A program made the position numbers and the translations under genes. Source: JAFARE01 sp963777285 (GTDB lineage Bacteria; Chloroflexota; Dormibacteria; Aeolococcales; Aeolococcaceae). Taken from it: a stretch of 64,000 bases of DNA. Under the pieces are notes generated by a model. That model was not told the origin of the DNA. It did not search any database and saw only the letters and a list, made by a program, of their open reading frames with translations. Shown piece by piece: positions 16,945 through 25,589 of the stretch. Location of the stretch: NCBI GenBank assembly GCA_963777285.1, contig CAVZPR010000002.1:1178001-1242000 (forward strand), in the 5' to 3' direction. Numbering within the stretch: the stretch's first letter is position 1; each line of letters starts with the position of its first letter.

Positions 16945-18048
16945 ATGGGCGCAACCCAGTGGGCTGAGGTCGCCGGCGGGCTGGCGCTCTTGGTCTGGGT
17001 GCTGTTCGACATCTTCAAGACGGCGGTGCTGCCCCGGCCGGCGGTGGGCCGGTTCCTCATGGTGCCGTACGTGCTGCGCGGCCTCTGGGTGGTCTGGCGC
17101 TGGTTCGGCACCCGCAGCTCCCGCCCCGCCCGCCGCGAGAGCCGGCTGGCGAGCTTCGGCCCCTTTTCGGTGTTCGTCATGTTCGGCGCCTGGGCCGCGG
17201 TCATCGTGGTCGCGTTCGCGCTGCTGATCGACGGTCTGGGATCCGGGCTGCAGCCACCGCCGCGCTCGTTCGGCGACTCGCTCTATTTCTCGGCGACGAC
17301 GTTCGTGCCGCTCAGCTACGGCGACGTGCTGCCCATCGACGTCCCCGCGCGCATGACCACCGTGGCCGAGAGCGGGACCGGCGTTGTGCTCGTCGCGCTG
17401 GTGATCACGCTGCTGTTCTCGCTGTACCAGTCCTTTCAGCAGCGCGAGGTGCTCGTCGTGGCCCTCGACGCGCTCGCGGGCGCTCCGCCGTCAGGGGCGC
17501 AGATGCTCGAGACGGCGGCGGATCGTGACATGCGCGCTGAGCTGGTACGCACCTTCGACGACTGGCGCGGTTGGGCGGCGGCGGTGCTCGAGAGCCACCT
17601 CGCGTACCCGACCCTCTTCTACTTTCGCTCCAGCCATGACAACGAGGCATGGCTCAACTCCTTCGGCGCGGTGATGGACGCGGCCACGCTGGTTGTGAGC
17701 ACGGTCGAGGACGCGTCCGCCGGCCCGGCGCGGCTGATGCTCACAGTGGGCAAGCATCTGGTCGAAGACCTGGCGTGGTACTTCCATCTGGGACGTTCCG
17801 AGGAACCGTTCGTGGAGCGCACCGAGTTCGACGAGGCGGTCGCGAGGCTGCAGGCCGCGGGGTTCACGTGCCGCCACCGTGAGGTCGCCTGGAAGGAGTT
17901 CGCCGCTACGCGCGCCCGCTACGCGCGCCCGCTCAACGAGATGGCCAAGAAGCTGGCCATCGTGCCCGCGCAGTGGATCGGCGATCGCTCCTACCTGCCG
18001 CACCAGCGCACCGCGCGACGTGGTGGCGGGCGGCGACGCGCCGCCTGA
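16945..18048 (+). CDS. Two-TM ion-channel-like protein with altered selectivity filter
   Basis: 367 residues. An N-terminal hydrophobic helix (about 8-26), a TM helix (about 74-96), a pore segment and a further TM helix (about 145-166) are followed by about 200 cytoplasmic residues rich in helices. The pore reads SATTFVPLSYGDVLP; K+ channels carry T-x-G-Y/F-G-D, so Thr and the first Gly are replaced (PLSYGD). The fold is therefore recognisable, but K+ selectivity is doubtful. It is a single gene. Confidence 0.75.
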   Translation: MGATQWAEVAGGLALLVWVLFDIFKTAVLPRPAVGRFLMVPYVLRGLWVVWRWFGTRSSRPARRESRLASFGPFSVFVMFGAWAAVIVVAFALLIDGLGSGLQPPPRSFGDSLYFSATTFVPLSYGDVLPIDVPARMTTVAESGTGVVLVALVITLLFSLYQSFQQREVLVVALDALAGAPPSGAQMLETAADRDMRAELVRTFDDWRGWAAAVLESHLAYPTLFYFRSSHDNEAWLNSFGAVMDAATLVVSTVEDASAGPARLMLTVGKHLVEDLAWYFHLGRSEEPFVERTEFDEAVARLQAAGFTCRHREVAWKEFAATRARYARPLNEMAKKLAIVPAQWIGDRSYLPHQRTARRGGGRRRAA

Positions 18049-18053
18049 TCGCC

Positions 18054-18452
18054 TCAGTCCGTCGCTGCAATCCCTGGCGCACCGCCCGCGCGATCCCAGC
18101 GCCCGTCCGCTTTGGCTCGCTCGACCTCGCGCAGTCCGGCGACTCGCATGCGTCCCTCGCGTTCCAGTCGCACGACCCTGGCGACATTGCTCGGCGACCA
18201 GTTGCTGTGGGCGCGGCGCGGTGTGAAGCGCTGCGAGTAGGTCCTCGCGTCGCGGCTGCGCGCCTGTCCGTCGATCCATCCGTGACAGACCGCTTCATCG
18301 ACTGCCTCCGGGTAGGTCAGCGTCGTCGGCGCCGTGACGCCCTTCTTGGCGAGCACGAGCCAGATGCCGGTGGCGTCGGTGGCATGCTGCTGCAGCCACG
18401 CGCTCCACGCGGCGGCGTCCTCGCAGAGCAGCTCGGGCAGCTCAACGGCCAC
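18054..18452 (-). CDS. YdeI/OmdA family protein, C-terminally short
   Basis: 132 residues. The conserved N-terminal region of the YdeI (bacteriocin-protection) family is clear: AAAWSAWLQQHATDATGIWLVLAKKG, AVDEAVCHGWIDGQ, YSQRFTPRRAHSNWSPSNV and GRMRVAGLREVERAKADGRWD. Family members are usually about 180-200 residues and continue with an OmdA helical region, which is missing here: the protein ends at GGAPGIAATD. It is either a genuine short form or a truncation. The GTG start lies 12 bases after the sugar-ATPase stop, so it may be transcribed with the importer. Confidence 0.75.
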   Translation of the reverse strand: MAVELPELLCEDAAAWSAWLQQHATDATGIWLVLAKKGVTAPTTLTYPEAVDEAVCHGWIDGQARSRDARTYSQRFTPRRAHSNWSPSNVARVVRLEREGRMRVAGLREVERAKADGRWDRAGGAPGIAATD

Positions 18453-18464
18453 GGCAGCGGCGGA

Positions 18465-19559
18465 TCAGCCGGGCGCGAGCGCGTTGCCGCTGCTGGGATC
18501 GAAGAGGTAGAGGTTCTTCGGCGCCGCCGAGAGCACCACCTTCTCGCCGGCCTGCAGCTTGTTGTCAGCGTTCACGATGGCGACGAGGTCGTGCCCCTCG
18601 CTGACGGCGTGGATCAGCTCGTCGTTCCCCAGGAACTCGATGACGTCGACGCCCACGGTCAGCTCCAGCCCGGGCCCCTCGGCGGCGCCGACCTTGAGGT
18701 GCTCTGGCCGCACGCCGACAACCACCGCGCCGTCGCCGCGCGAGCGCAGCAGCGCCGCCTGCGCGTCGTCGAGACGGATGGTCGCGCCCTCGGCGCTCAG
18801 CGTGGAGCCGCCGTTGGCCGCCGCGACGTCGAGGAAGTTCATCGCGGGCGAGCCGATGAAGCCCGCGACGAAGCGGTTGCGCGGAGACTCGTACAGCTCG
18901 CGTGGCGTGCCCGCTTGCTGCAGCACGCCGTCGCTGATCACCGCGATGCGGTCCCCCATGGTCATTGCTTCGACCTGGTCGTGCGTGACGTAGATCATCG
19001 TGGCCTTGAGGCGCTGGTGCAGCCGCGCGATCTCGGCGCGCGTCTGCACGCGGAGCTTGGCGTCGAGATTCGAGAGCGGTTCGTCCATCAGAAACGCTGC
19101 CGGCTCGCGGACGATGGCGCGCCCCAGCGCCACGCGCTGCCGCTGGCCGCCCGACAGCTGTCCCGGCTTGCGTTCCAGGAACCGCTCCAGGTCCAGGATG
19201 CGTGCCGCCTCGCGCACCGCTCTGTCGATCTTGTCCTTGGGTGCCTTGCGCAGCTGCAGCCCGAACGCCATGTTGTCGAAGACGGTCATGTGCGGATACA
19301 GCGCGTAGCTCTGGAAGACCATGGCGATGTCGCGGTCACGCGGCGGCAGGTCGTTGACCACGCGGTCGCCGATACGCACCTGGCCGCTGGTGATCTCCTC
19401 CAGCCCGGCGATCATGCGCAGCGCCGTCGTCTTGCCGCAGCCCGACGGCCCCACCAAGCAGACGAACTCGCCGTCGGCGACGTCGAGGTCGAGGCTGTCG
19501 ACCGCAAGCGCGCCGCCTCCGTATCGCTTCGAGATCTTGTCGAGCACTACGCGCGCCAT
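18465..19559 (-). CDS. ugpC: Sugar ABC transporter ATPase (UgpC/MsmX/MalK type)
   Basis: 364 residues. Walker A GPSGCGKTTALRMI, Q-loop VFQSYALYPHMTV, signature LSGGQRQRVALGRA, Walker B FLMDEPLSNLDAKLR and H-loop THDQVEAM. The C-terminal 130 residues form the TOBE/OB regulatory domain (GVRPEHLKVG) of the MalK class, so it powers carbohydrate uptake. ATG 19559 is chosen for GAGGAG eight bases upstream. It is the last importer gene of the operon that starts at 21974. Confidence 0.9.
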   Translation of the reverse strand: MARVVLDKISKRYGGGALAVDSLDLDVADGEFVCLVGPSGCGKTTALRMIAGLEEITSGQVRIGDRVVNDLPPRDRDIAMVFQSYALYPHMTVFDNMAFGLQLRKAPKDKIDRAVREAARILDLERFLERKPGQLSGGQRQRVALGRAIVREPAAFLMDEPLSNLDAKLRVQTRAEIARLHQRLKATMIYVTHDQVEAMTMGDRIAVISDGVLQQAGTPRELYESPRNRFVAGFIGSPAMNFLDVAAANGGSTLSAEGATIRLDDAQAALLRSRGDGAVVVGVRPEHLKVGAAEGPGLELTVGVDVIEFLGNDELIHAVSEGHDLVAIVNADNKLQAGEKVVLSAAPKNLYLFDPSSGNALAPG

Positions 19560-19569
19560 CGCCGGCTCC

Positions 19570-20496
19570 TCACTTGACGGCGCCCGCGAGGACGCCGCGC
19601 ACGAAGTAACGCTGAAACGCGAAGAACACAATGAGCGGCGGCAGGATGGAGATCATCGCGCCGGTGGAGATGATCCAGTAGTTGGACGCGAAGAAGCGCG
19701 TCTGCCCGTACAGGAACAGGGTGAGCGTGCGATGGCTGTTGCCGCCGAGGAAGACCAGCGCCACCAGCAGGTCGTTCCAGACCCAGATGAATTGGAAGAT
19801 CGCCAGGGACGCCGCGGCGGGCAGTCCCAGCGGCAGCACCACCCGCCGGAACAGCTTCCACTCGCCGGCACCGTCGATGCGGCCGGCCTCGAGCAGATCC
19901 TTGGGGATTCCCATGTAGAAGTTGCGCATCAGGAAGATGCCGAAAGGAAGCCCGAAGGCGACGTGGAAGATGATCACGCCGATGACGGTGCCGAAGGGGT
20001 TGAAGCCGGTGACGTTGCCGAAGGCGTGGTACAGCTGCGCCACCGGAATCAGCGCCACCTGCACCGGCACCACCAGCAGGCCCACGATCATCAGGAAGAC
20101 CACGGTGCGGCCGCGCCAGCGCCCGAAGACGAGCGAGTACGCGGTGAGGCTGGCGATCACGGTCACCAGGATGGTGCTCGGCAGCGTGATGACGACCGAC
20201 GTGATCAGCGAGTTGAGCAGGCCGCCGGTGGCCAGCCCCTGCGAGAACAGCGTCTGATAGTTCTGCAGGGTGAGCTGCGCAGGCGCCGTGAGCGCCGTCC
20301 ACCAGCCGGACTGGCTGAAGAGCGCCTCGGGGCGAAACGAGACGATGGTCAGCCCCACCGTCGGCACCAGCCAGAAGATGGCGATCAGCGCCAGCACCAG
20401 GTTGAGAACGGCGCGCGACGGCCGCCACCGCAGGCGCCGCCGCCGCGTCTGCGCGCGCACCGCCGCGGGCGTGACCGCAGCCTGCGCCACGCTCAT
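19570..20496 (-). CDS. Carbohydrate ABC transporter permease (MalG type)
   Basis: 308 residues, six predicted TM helices and the EAA coupling loop EAGRIDGAGEWKLFRRVVLPL that docks on the ATPase. It forms the membrane pore with the MalF-type subunit. It overlaps the upstream permease by four bases and lies ten bases before the ATPase start, a compact operon. A 25-residue basic N-terminal extension precedes TM1. Confidence 0.9.
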   Translation of the reverse strand: MSVAQAAVTPAAVRAQTRRRRLRWRPSRAVLNLVLALIAIFWLVPTVGLTIVSFRPEALFSQSGWWTALTAPAQLTLQNYQTLFSQGLATGGLLNSLITSVVITLPSTILVTVIASLTAYSLVFGRWRGRTVVFLMIVGLLVVPVQVALIPVAQLYHAFGNVTGFNPFGTVIGVIIFHVAFGLPFGIFLMRNFYMGIPKDLLEAGRIDGAGEWKLFRRVVLPLGLPAAASLAIFQFIWVWNDLLVALVFLGGNSHRTLTLFLYGQTRFFASNYWIISTGAMISILPPLIVFFAFQRYFVRGVLAGAVK

Positions 20497-21974
20497 CCCC
20501 TGATCCTCCGCATGTTGAAGAGCATCGCGGGCACCACGAGGATGAACAGGATCACGGCGATCGCGCTGGCCAAGCCGAAGTCGCTGTTGCCCGCGAAACC
20601 ATAGTTGTAGAGCGCCAGCGCGAGCGTCTGGGCGTCACCCTGCGACGACCCCGGGGCCATGTTGAGGATGATGTCGAAGATCTTCAGGACATTGATGAGC
20701 ATGGTGACGAACACCACCACCAGCACCGGCGCGAGCATGGGTACCGTGACGCGGCGCAGCGTCTGCCATTCGCTGGCGCCATCGATCTTGGCCGCCTCCA
20801 GCACCTCGCGGTTGAGCGCTGCCAGCCCCGCGCCGATGACCACCATGGCGAACCCCGCCCAGATCCAGAGGTACGCGATGATCAGCCCGATGTCGACGAG
20901 TGGCACGCTGAGGATCGCCTGCGCCGTCGATGACAAGTTGCTGGTCGGCGTCAGCGACTGCGTGCCCAGCCAGAAGACGCCGGTGAACCCGCTGCTGAAG
21001 TTCCGCGAGTCCACCTGCACGCGGTAGGGACCGCCGCCGACGCCGCCGAAGTGAAAGTCTCCATGCGCGTCCGTGACGGTCGTCGCGACGCTGCTGCCAC
21101 CGGTGCCCACCAGCGTCAGATGCAAACCCGGGATGCCCAGCTCGTCGGGAAACACGTGGCCGCGCGAGGTGGGATGTGCCGGTGAGAAGTCGCGCCAGAC
21201 AAGGCCGCTCACGGCGCCGCCGGCCGCCTGCGGCACGACCGCGGTCCGCGCGCCGGCGAGCGTGAGCTGCTGCGCGTTGAGCGCGATCATCCCCAGCTCT
21301 AGGGTGCCCCCGGCCGCCACCGTGGCCTTGCTCTGCAGCGTGCCCGCGGGGCCGGGCTGGAGCCCCGTGCTGGCGAGTCCCGCCGCGGTCTGACCCGCGG
21401 CGGTGTCGACCGGATACAGCCCTGGAGGATTGAACCAGTCGCTCACCGTCTGGATGGTCGCGTTGACCATGCCGATGTGTGGATCGAGGTCGAAGATGGT
21501 GCGCCACACGAGGCCCGACGCGGTGGCGCTGAAGACGATGGGCATGAAGATGATCGTCTTGAACGCGGTGGACCAGCGGATGCGCTCGGTCAGCACGGCG
21601 AACACCATGCCCATGAACGTCACCAGGAAGGGAAACACCAAGAACCAGATGACGTTGTTGCGGAAGGTGAGCAGGATCGCGTCGGTGGAGAAGATGGCGT
21701 GGTAGTTGTTCAGCCCGACGAAGTTGGTCGATGACGCGTCCAGAAAGCTGTTGCGCAGCGTCGCCACCACCGGATACACGGTGATGACCAGCAACCAGAT
21801 GGCCCCCGGCGCGAGAAAGGCGAGCGAGCCGAGATGGCTGCGCCAGCCGCCACCCGGCGGCTTGCCGGTCGCCGGCAGCGGCTGCGCCGCGGCGTTCGAA
21901 CCGCCGGCGGCCGGAACGGGGATGGCCACAGATCGCAGCAGCCTGGTGCGGCGGCGAAGGGGGAGCGACGCCAC
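20493..21974 (-). CDS. Carbohydrate ABC transporter permease (MalF type) with inserted extracytoplasmic domain
   Basis: 493 residues from GTG 21974; about 300 is usual. The N-terminal TM helices and the EAA loop (EAAKIDGASEWQTLRRVTVPM) are normal. Between TM helices about 160 residues (roughly 175-340) are inserted, containing a beta-sandwich like SdrD_B/CarboxypepD_reg domains (VSGLVWRDFSP, LHLTLVGTGG, VTDAHGDFHFGGV, YRVQVDS). The insert would lie outside the membrane and may contact the binding protein or cell wall. The start is set by TAGCAT (21987-21982) seven bases upstream, a leaderless promoter. Confidence 0.85.
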   Translation of the reverse strand: MASLPLRRRTRLLRSVAIPVPAAGGSNAAAQPLPATGKPPGGGWRSHLGSLAFLAPGAIWLLVITVYPVVATLRNSFLDASSTNFVGLNNYHAIFSTDAILLTFRNNVIWFLVFPFLVTFMGMVFAVLTERIRWSTAFKTIIFMPIVFSATASGLVWRTIFDLDPHIGMVNATIQTVSDWFNPPGLYPVDTAAGQTAAGLASTGLQPGPAGTLQSKATVAAGGTLELGMIALNAQQLTLAGARTAVVPQAAGGAVSGLVWRDFSPAHPTSRGHVFPDELGIPGLHLTLVGTGGSSVATTVTDAHGDFHFGGVGGGPYRVQVDSRNFSSGFTGVFWLGTQSLTPTSNLSSTAQAILSVPLVDIGLIIAYLWIWAGFAMVVIGAGLAALNREVLEAAKIDGASEWQTLRRVTVPMLAPVLVVVFVTMLINVLKIFDIILNMAPGSSQGDAQTLALALYNYGFAGNSDFGLASAIAVILFILVVPAMLFNMRRIRG

Positions 21975-22089
21975 GAGCCCGATGCTAGCCCCGGCGCGGC
22001 CGGCCTGGCAATCGGGGATTTGCCTTTCCCGGCCCGGAGTCGGAATATCGGGTGAGGCTTGCACCAACGATCAGCGGGAGGCAACCCTG
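21975..22089. promoter_or_regulatory. Divergent promoter region of the sugar importer
   Basis: On the minus strand TAGCAT (21987-21982) lies seven bases before GTG 21974 of the permease gene. On the plus strand GGGAGG about ten bases before ATG 22090 is the Shine-Dalgarno of the binding-protein gene. Both arms of the importer are therefore expressed from this 115-base region. No LacI-type operator is obvious. Confidence 0.5.
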
Positions 22090-23463
22090 ATGAAGCATGT
22101 GAGACAGCTGGCGGTCGCGGTGGTGCTGGGGCTGGGGGTGGCGGCGTGCGGCTCGCCGAGCACGACGACCAGCTCCTCCGGCTCCGGATCGTCGGCGCAG
22201 CACATCGGGGGGACCATCAACCTGTGGGCGGAGTGGACCGCGCAGGAGCAGCAGGACTTCCTCGCGGCGCTCTCACCGTTCGAGCAGCAGACCGGCATCA
22301 CGATCAACTACTCGGGCAAGGGAAGCAACATGGACACCGCGCTGGAGAGCGCCATCCAGGGCGGCGCGCCGCCCGACGTGGCCCTGGTGCCTGACCCGGC
22401 GACGTTGCAGACGCTGGCCAAGAACGGATCCATCAAGGATCTGACCAGCATCGTGGGCAACCTCGCCTCGAACTACGGATCCGCGTGGAACACACTGGCC
22501 ACGTACAACGGAAAGCTGTACGGCGTCTGGTTCAAGGGCGCGAACAAGAACACCATCTGGTACAACCCGGCCGAGTTCGCGGCCGCGGGCATCTCGTCGC
22601 CGCCGACCACGTGGGAACAGCTGCTCAGTGACGCGGCCACGCTGCAGGCGTCCGGTGTCACGCCGTTTTCGCTGTGCACCGATGTCGGCTGGCCGGTGGC
22701 AGACTTCTGGCAGAACGTCTACCTGAAGACCGCCGGCGCCGGCGACTACAACAAGCTGGCGACGCACGCGCTCAAGTGGACGGATCCGACGGTGACCACC
22801 GCGTTCACCACGATGGCGCAGCTGGTGAGCCACACGTCATATCTCGACGGAGGTCTGCAGGGCTCGCTGTCGAACGCCTATCCGGACTGCGTCGACAAGG
22901 TGTTCCCCAAGCCGCCGGCAACGCCCAGCGCTGCGATGGTGGTGGAGGCCGACTTCGTGGTGTCCGAGATCACTTCCAACTCGTCCACCTACACCGCGGG
23001 CACGACCGGCACGGGCGGCGCCGCCTGCACCACCGACGCCAGCAAGACCCCGTGCTACGACTTCTTCTCGTTCCCGGCGCCGTCCGCGGACAGCGCCAAC
23101 AACAGCGCGATCCAGGCGGCGGGTGACGTCGCGCTGATGCTCAAGGACAACCCGCAGACGGAGGCGCTGATCAAGTACCTGGCCGGTGCGCAGGGCGCGT
23201 CGATCTGGGCGCACCTGGGCGGTTTCGCATCGCCGAACAAGACGGTGCCGGCGAGCTCCTACCCCGACTCCGTCTCGCAGCAGGACGCACAGGCGCTGGC
23301 CAACGCGTCGAGCTCGGTGTTCAGCCTCGACGACCTGCAGGGCAGCTGGGAGCACTCCATGTGGCAGGACCTGATCAACTTCGTCAAGGATCCGAGCAGC
23401 GGGAGCATCTCGTCGATCGAGTCGACGATGGACTCGCAGGCGACCTCAGCGCTGGGTCACTGA
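22090..23463 (+). CDS. Extracellular sugar-binding lipoprotein of ABC importer
   Basis: 457 residues. A signal peptide with lipobox (LGLGVAACG) and a Ser/Gly linker are followed by a family-1 solute-binding protein: GTINLWAEWTAQEQQDF, a GAPPDVALVPDP motif, YGVWFKGANKNTIWYN and PPTTWEQLLSDAATLQ. It captures a carbohydrate (sugar class unknown) for the two permeases on the opposite strand. Several Cys residues in the second half (CTDVGW, YPDCVDK, AACTTDASKTPCYD) suggest disulfides. Confidence 0.9.
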   Translation: MKHVRQLAVAVVLGLGVAACGSPSTTTSSSGSGSSAQHIGGTINLWAEWTAQEQQDFLAALSPFEQQTGITINYSGKGSNMDTALESAIQGGAPPDVALVPDPATLQTLAKNGSIKDLTSIVGNLASNYGSAWNTLATYNGKLYGVWFKGANKNTIWYNPAEFAAAGISSPPTTWEQLLSDAATLQASGVTPFSLCTDVGWPVADFWQNVYLKTAGAGDYNKLATHALKWTDPTVTTAFTTMAQLVSHTSYLDGGLQGSLSNAYPDCVDKVFPKPPATPSAAMVVEADFVVSEITSNSSTYTAGTTGTGGAACTTDASKTPCYDFFSFPAPSADSANNSAIQAAGDVALMLKDNPQTEALIKYLAGAQGASIWAHLGGFASPNKTVPASSYPDSVSQQDAQALANASSSVFSLDDLQGSWEHSMWQDLINFVKDPSSGSISSIESTMDSQATSALGH

Positions 23464-23473
23464 CGGCGTAGGC

Positions 23474-23517
23474 GGGACGGTCGCCCGTTCACCACCAGTC
23501 GAACGGGCGGCCGTCCC
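23474..23517. terminator. Strong bidirectional hairpin terminator
   Basis: GGGACGG-T-CGCCCGTTC pairs with GAACGGGCG-G-CCGTCCC around a ten-base loop, 16 pairs with one mismatch. It begins after the binding-protein stop and covers the stop of the convergent SCO1664-like gene. Confidence 0.6.
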
Positions 23518-24382
23518 AGTCGTCGAGCACCGGGTAGGTCGGGTCCGCGGCGAGCTCGCGCACGCGATGCTCGAACGCCGTCACTTCGATGCGTGAAAGC
23601 AGGAACGCGAGCCGGCTCGACAGCGCGGCGAGCCGTGCGGTCTCCGCGGCCAGTGCGGACACGCGCTTCGCGCTGCGTCGCGGCAGCGTGGTCCCGCCCA
23701 GCGATATGAGCGCAGTGCGCTGGCGCGGATAGGGGAGGAACGTCAGCGCGTTGTCTATGGCGCAGAGGCGCGAGTCCTCGGTGAGCATGAGGTGCGATCG
23801 CTTGCGATCTGCGTTGTTCACCAGCACGTCCAGCATGGCCACGTCGCGCAGCCGTCGTTCCAGCGCCGCTTCGTCTCGTGTCGTGTCGCCGGTTGCGGCG
23901 TGCACGAAGAGCTGCATCGATCCGGGGCCGGCCGGGCCGTCGCGCAGCACGGTTGGCGGGACGTGCCCCAGGCCGAGCTCCGCGTCCACCAGGTATGTCG
24001 CCACCTCGCGCAGGTACAGCGTGCGACGGGGAAAGTCCCACAGGGGCCGCTCACCTCGGGCCGGCTTGTACACAGCGCGCAGCGGTGCGTCGCGCTTGCG
24101 CGGGTCGGGAGCCGCCAGCTGCACGAGGAAGACCGCGTTGCTGCCGTAGGGCACCTCGCCGATCGCCTCGAGCGGCGCCTCGGCGAGCGCCTGCAGCGCT
24201 TCGGCGTCGCCGGGCAGCCCGGCCTCGTGCAGCTTGGCGGCGACGGCGGCGTCGAAGCGGTCGCGGCCGGATGGGCCGTCGTCAGCCGCGGATTCGACGA
24301 ACACGAGGCGGCCGGCGCCCCGGGGGTCGAGGTGAGGGCGGCGCCGCGGCTTCAGCGGGCCGCCGCGCGAGGGCCCGGCCAC
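23489..24382 (-). CDS. SCO1664-family (PI3K/HipA-like fold) protein
   Basis: 297 residues. Conserved blocks: AVYKPARGERPLWDFP, REVATYLVDAELGLGHVPPTVLRDGPAGPGS, VLVNNADRKRSHLML and CAIDNALTFLPYP. These correspond to a kinase-like fold (ATP-binding Lys in YKPARGE, catalytic-loop Asp/Asn in NNADRK and metal Asp in AIDNALTF). The family is widespread in actinobacteria and uncharacterised; phosphotransfer is inferred from the fold only. The GTG start follows the small membrane-protein gene by 13 bases, probably one operon. Confidence 0.8.
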   Translation of the reverse strand: MAGPSRGGPLKPRRRPHLDPRGAGRLVFVESAADDGPSGRDRFDAAVAAKLHEAGLPGDAEALQALAEAPLEAIGEVPYGSNAVFLVQLAAPDPRKRDAPLRAVYKPARGERPLWDFPRRTLYLREVATYLVDAELGLGHVPPTVLRDGPAGPGSMQLFVHAATGDTTRDEAALERRLRDVAMLDVLVNNADRKRSHLMLTEDSRLCAIDNALTFLPYPRQRTALISLGGTTLPRRSAKRVSALAAETARLAALSSRLAFLLSRIEVTAFEHRVRELAADPTYPVLDDWDGRPFDWW

Positions 24383-24395
24383 CGTCGCGGCTGGG

Positions 24396-24767
24396 TCAGC
24401 CCCGGGCTCGGCGCGCGGCCACCGCCGCCGTGATGGCCACGAGCACGACGGGGACGCCGAAGATCAGCCCGACCATCAGCGCCGTCCGGGGTGAATCGAC
24501 GCCGATCCCCAGCATGATCACGGCGACTGCGACGAGCACCGCCGCCAGGTTGATGATCCAGGCGCGCCGCCGGGACGGGATGCCCTCGATGCCGGAAACG
24601 TCGTGGAGCCGGGCCTGCCCGGAGCGGTCCTCGTACCAGCGCGGCTCCAGCGGGGCGAGCCCGTCGGCGGGCAGGTCGGATCGGTCGAGTGCGCCCCACC
24701 AGGCCGGTGCGCCATCGCTGCGCCGCTGGCCGGAATGGTGGGCTGAGCGCGGGGCCTCGTCCGACAT
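24396..24767 (-). CDS. Small two-TM membrane protein
   Basis: 123 residues: a hydrophilic N-terminus with PLEPRWYEDRSGQARLHD, then two adjacent TM helices (about 70-90 and 95-117). Unknown function. ATG 24767 is preferred; TATCAT (24788-24783, minus) is a suitable -10 and GCAGG lies upstream. It is divergent from the uracil-DNA glycosylase gene. Confidence 0.65.
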   Translation of the reverse strand: MSDEAPRSAHHSGQRRSDGAPAWWGALDRSDLPADGLAPLEPRWYEDRSGQARLHDVSGIEGIPSRRRAWIINLAAVLVAVAVIMLGIGVDSPRTALMVGLIFGVPVVLVAITAAVAARRARG

Positions 24768-24820
24768 CGCCTGCTGCCCGTGATGATACGCGCCGCGACC
24801 CGGCGGCATCGTCGGCCGGA

Positions 24821-24826
24821 TAGCAT
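24821..24826 (+). promoter_or_regulatory. -10 element (TAGCAT), leaderless start of UDG gene
   Basis: TAGCAT ends seven bases before GTG 24834; no Shine-Dalgarno is present. Confidence 0.45.
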
Positions 24827-24833
24827 CGCCGCC

Positions 24834-25523
24834 GTGGCCGCGACCAGCCGACGCGAGCAGGCGCTCGCGGAGCTGCAGGCCGCGCATCGCGCGTGTACGC
24901 GGTGCGCCGATGCGGGCCTCATTCCCCACGCGCATCCGGTGTTCAGCGGGAGCATCCGGCAGCGGGTGCTGCTCGTGGGGCAGGCACCCGGGCCCGTTGA
25001 GATGGACCAGACACGCCCCTTCGCCGGACGAGCGGGCCGTCAGCTGATGCGATGGATGCAGCGCGCCGGTTTCGACGGCGATGCCGACGTGCGTGCACGC
25101 GTGTACATGACCGCGATGACGACGTGTTTCCCCGGCCGTCGGCCGGACGGCGCGGGTGACCGCCGCCCCTCCGGTCGTGAGGTCGCGCTCTGCGCACCGT
25201 GGCTCGACAGCCTCATCCCGCTGCTGCGGCCGCGATTGCTGCTGCCCGTCGGATCACTGGCGCTGCAGCGGTTCCTGCCCGGCCGGCGGCTGGCAGACGT
25301 GATCGGTTTCGCGTACACGCTCGACGGACATCGAGTGCGTGGCGCGCCGGCGAGCGCACCCGTGATCCTTCCCCTGCCGCATCCCTCGGGGCAGAGCCGC
25401 TGGCTCAACGATCCGAGCCGCGCGGCGCTGCTCGACGCCGCGCTGCGCCGCCTCGCAATGCTCGTGCGCTGGGCCGACGCCACCGGCGACGGCGGCGAGT
25501 CGGGGTCGGAGCCGATGCTATGA
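24834..25523 (+). CDS. Uracil-DNA glycosylase family protein (family 4/5 type)
   Basis: 229 residues. Motif A GQAPGPVEM and motif B PLPHPSGQSRW are those of bacterial 4Fe-4S-type uracil-DNA glycosylases, with Cys pairs ACTRCADAG and further Cys (TTCFPGR, LCAPWL) likely holding the cluster. It removes uracil from DNA in base-excision repair. Motif A has Gln-Ala instead of the Glu-Ala of family 4, closer to family 5. GTG 24834 is fixed by TAGCAT (24821-24826) seven bases upstream, leaderless. Confidence 0.85.
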   Translation: MAATSRREQALAELQAAHRACTRCADAGLIPHAHPVFSGSIRQRVLLVGQAPGPVEMDQTRPFAGRAGRQLMRWMQRAGFDGDADVRARVYMTAMTTCFPGRRPDGAGDRRPSGREVALCAPWLDSLIPLLRPRLLLPVGSLALQRFLPGRRLADVIGFAYTLDGHRVRGAPASAPVILPLPHPSGQSRWLNDPSRAALLDAALRRLAMLVRWADATGDGGESGSEPML

Positions 25524-25589
25524 TCGGCGCTCGATTCGCCAACGGGGCGCAGGCATTTGCACGCATGAGACGCTAGCGGGAGTTACAGC

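Noticed and set aside
17973..19577. 534-codon plus-strand ORF opposite the YdeI and sugar-ATPase genes
   Set aside because: Low-complexity Arg/His/Asp-rich translation, and the opposite strand encodes a clear ATPase. It is a GC-rich shadow.
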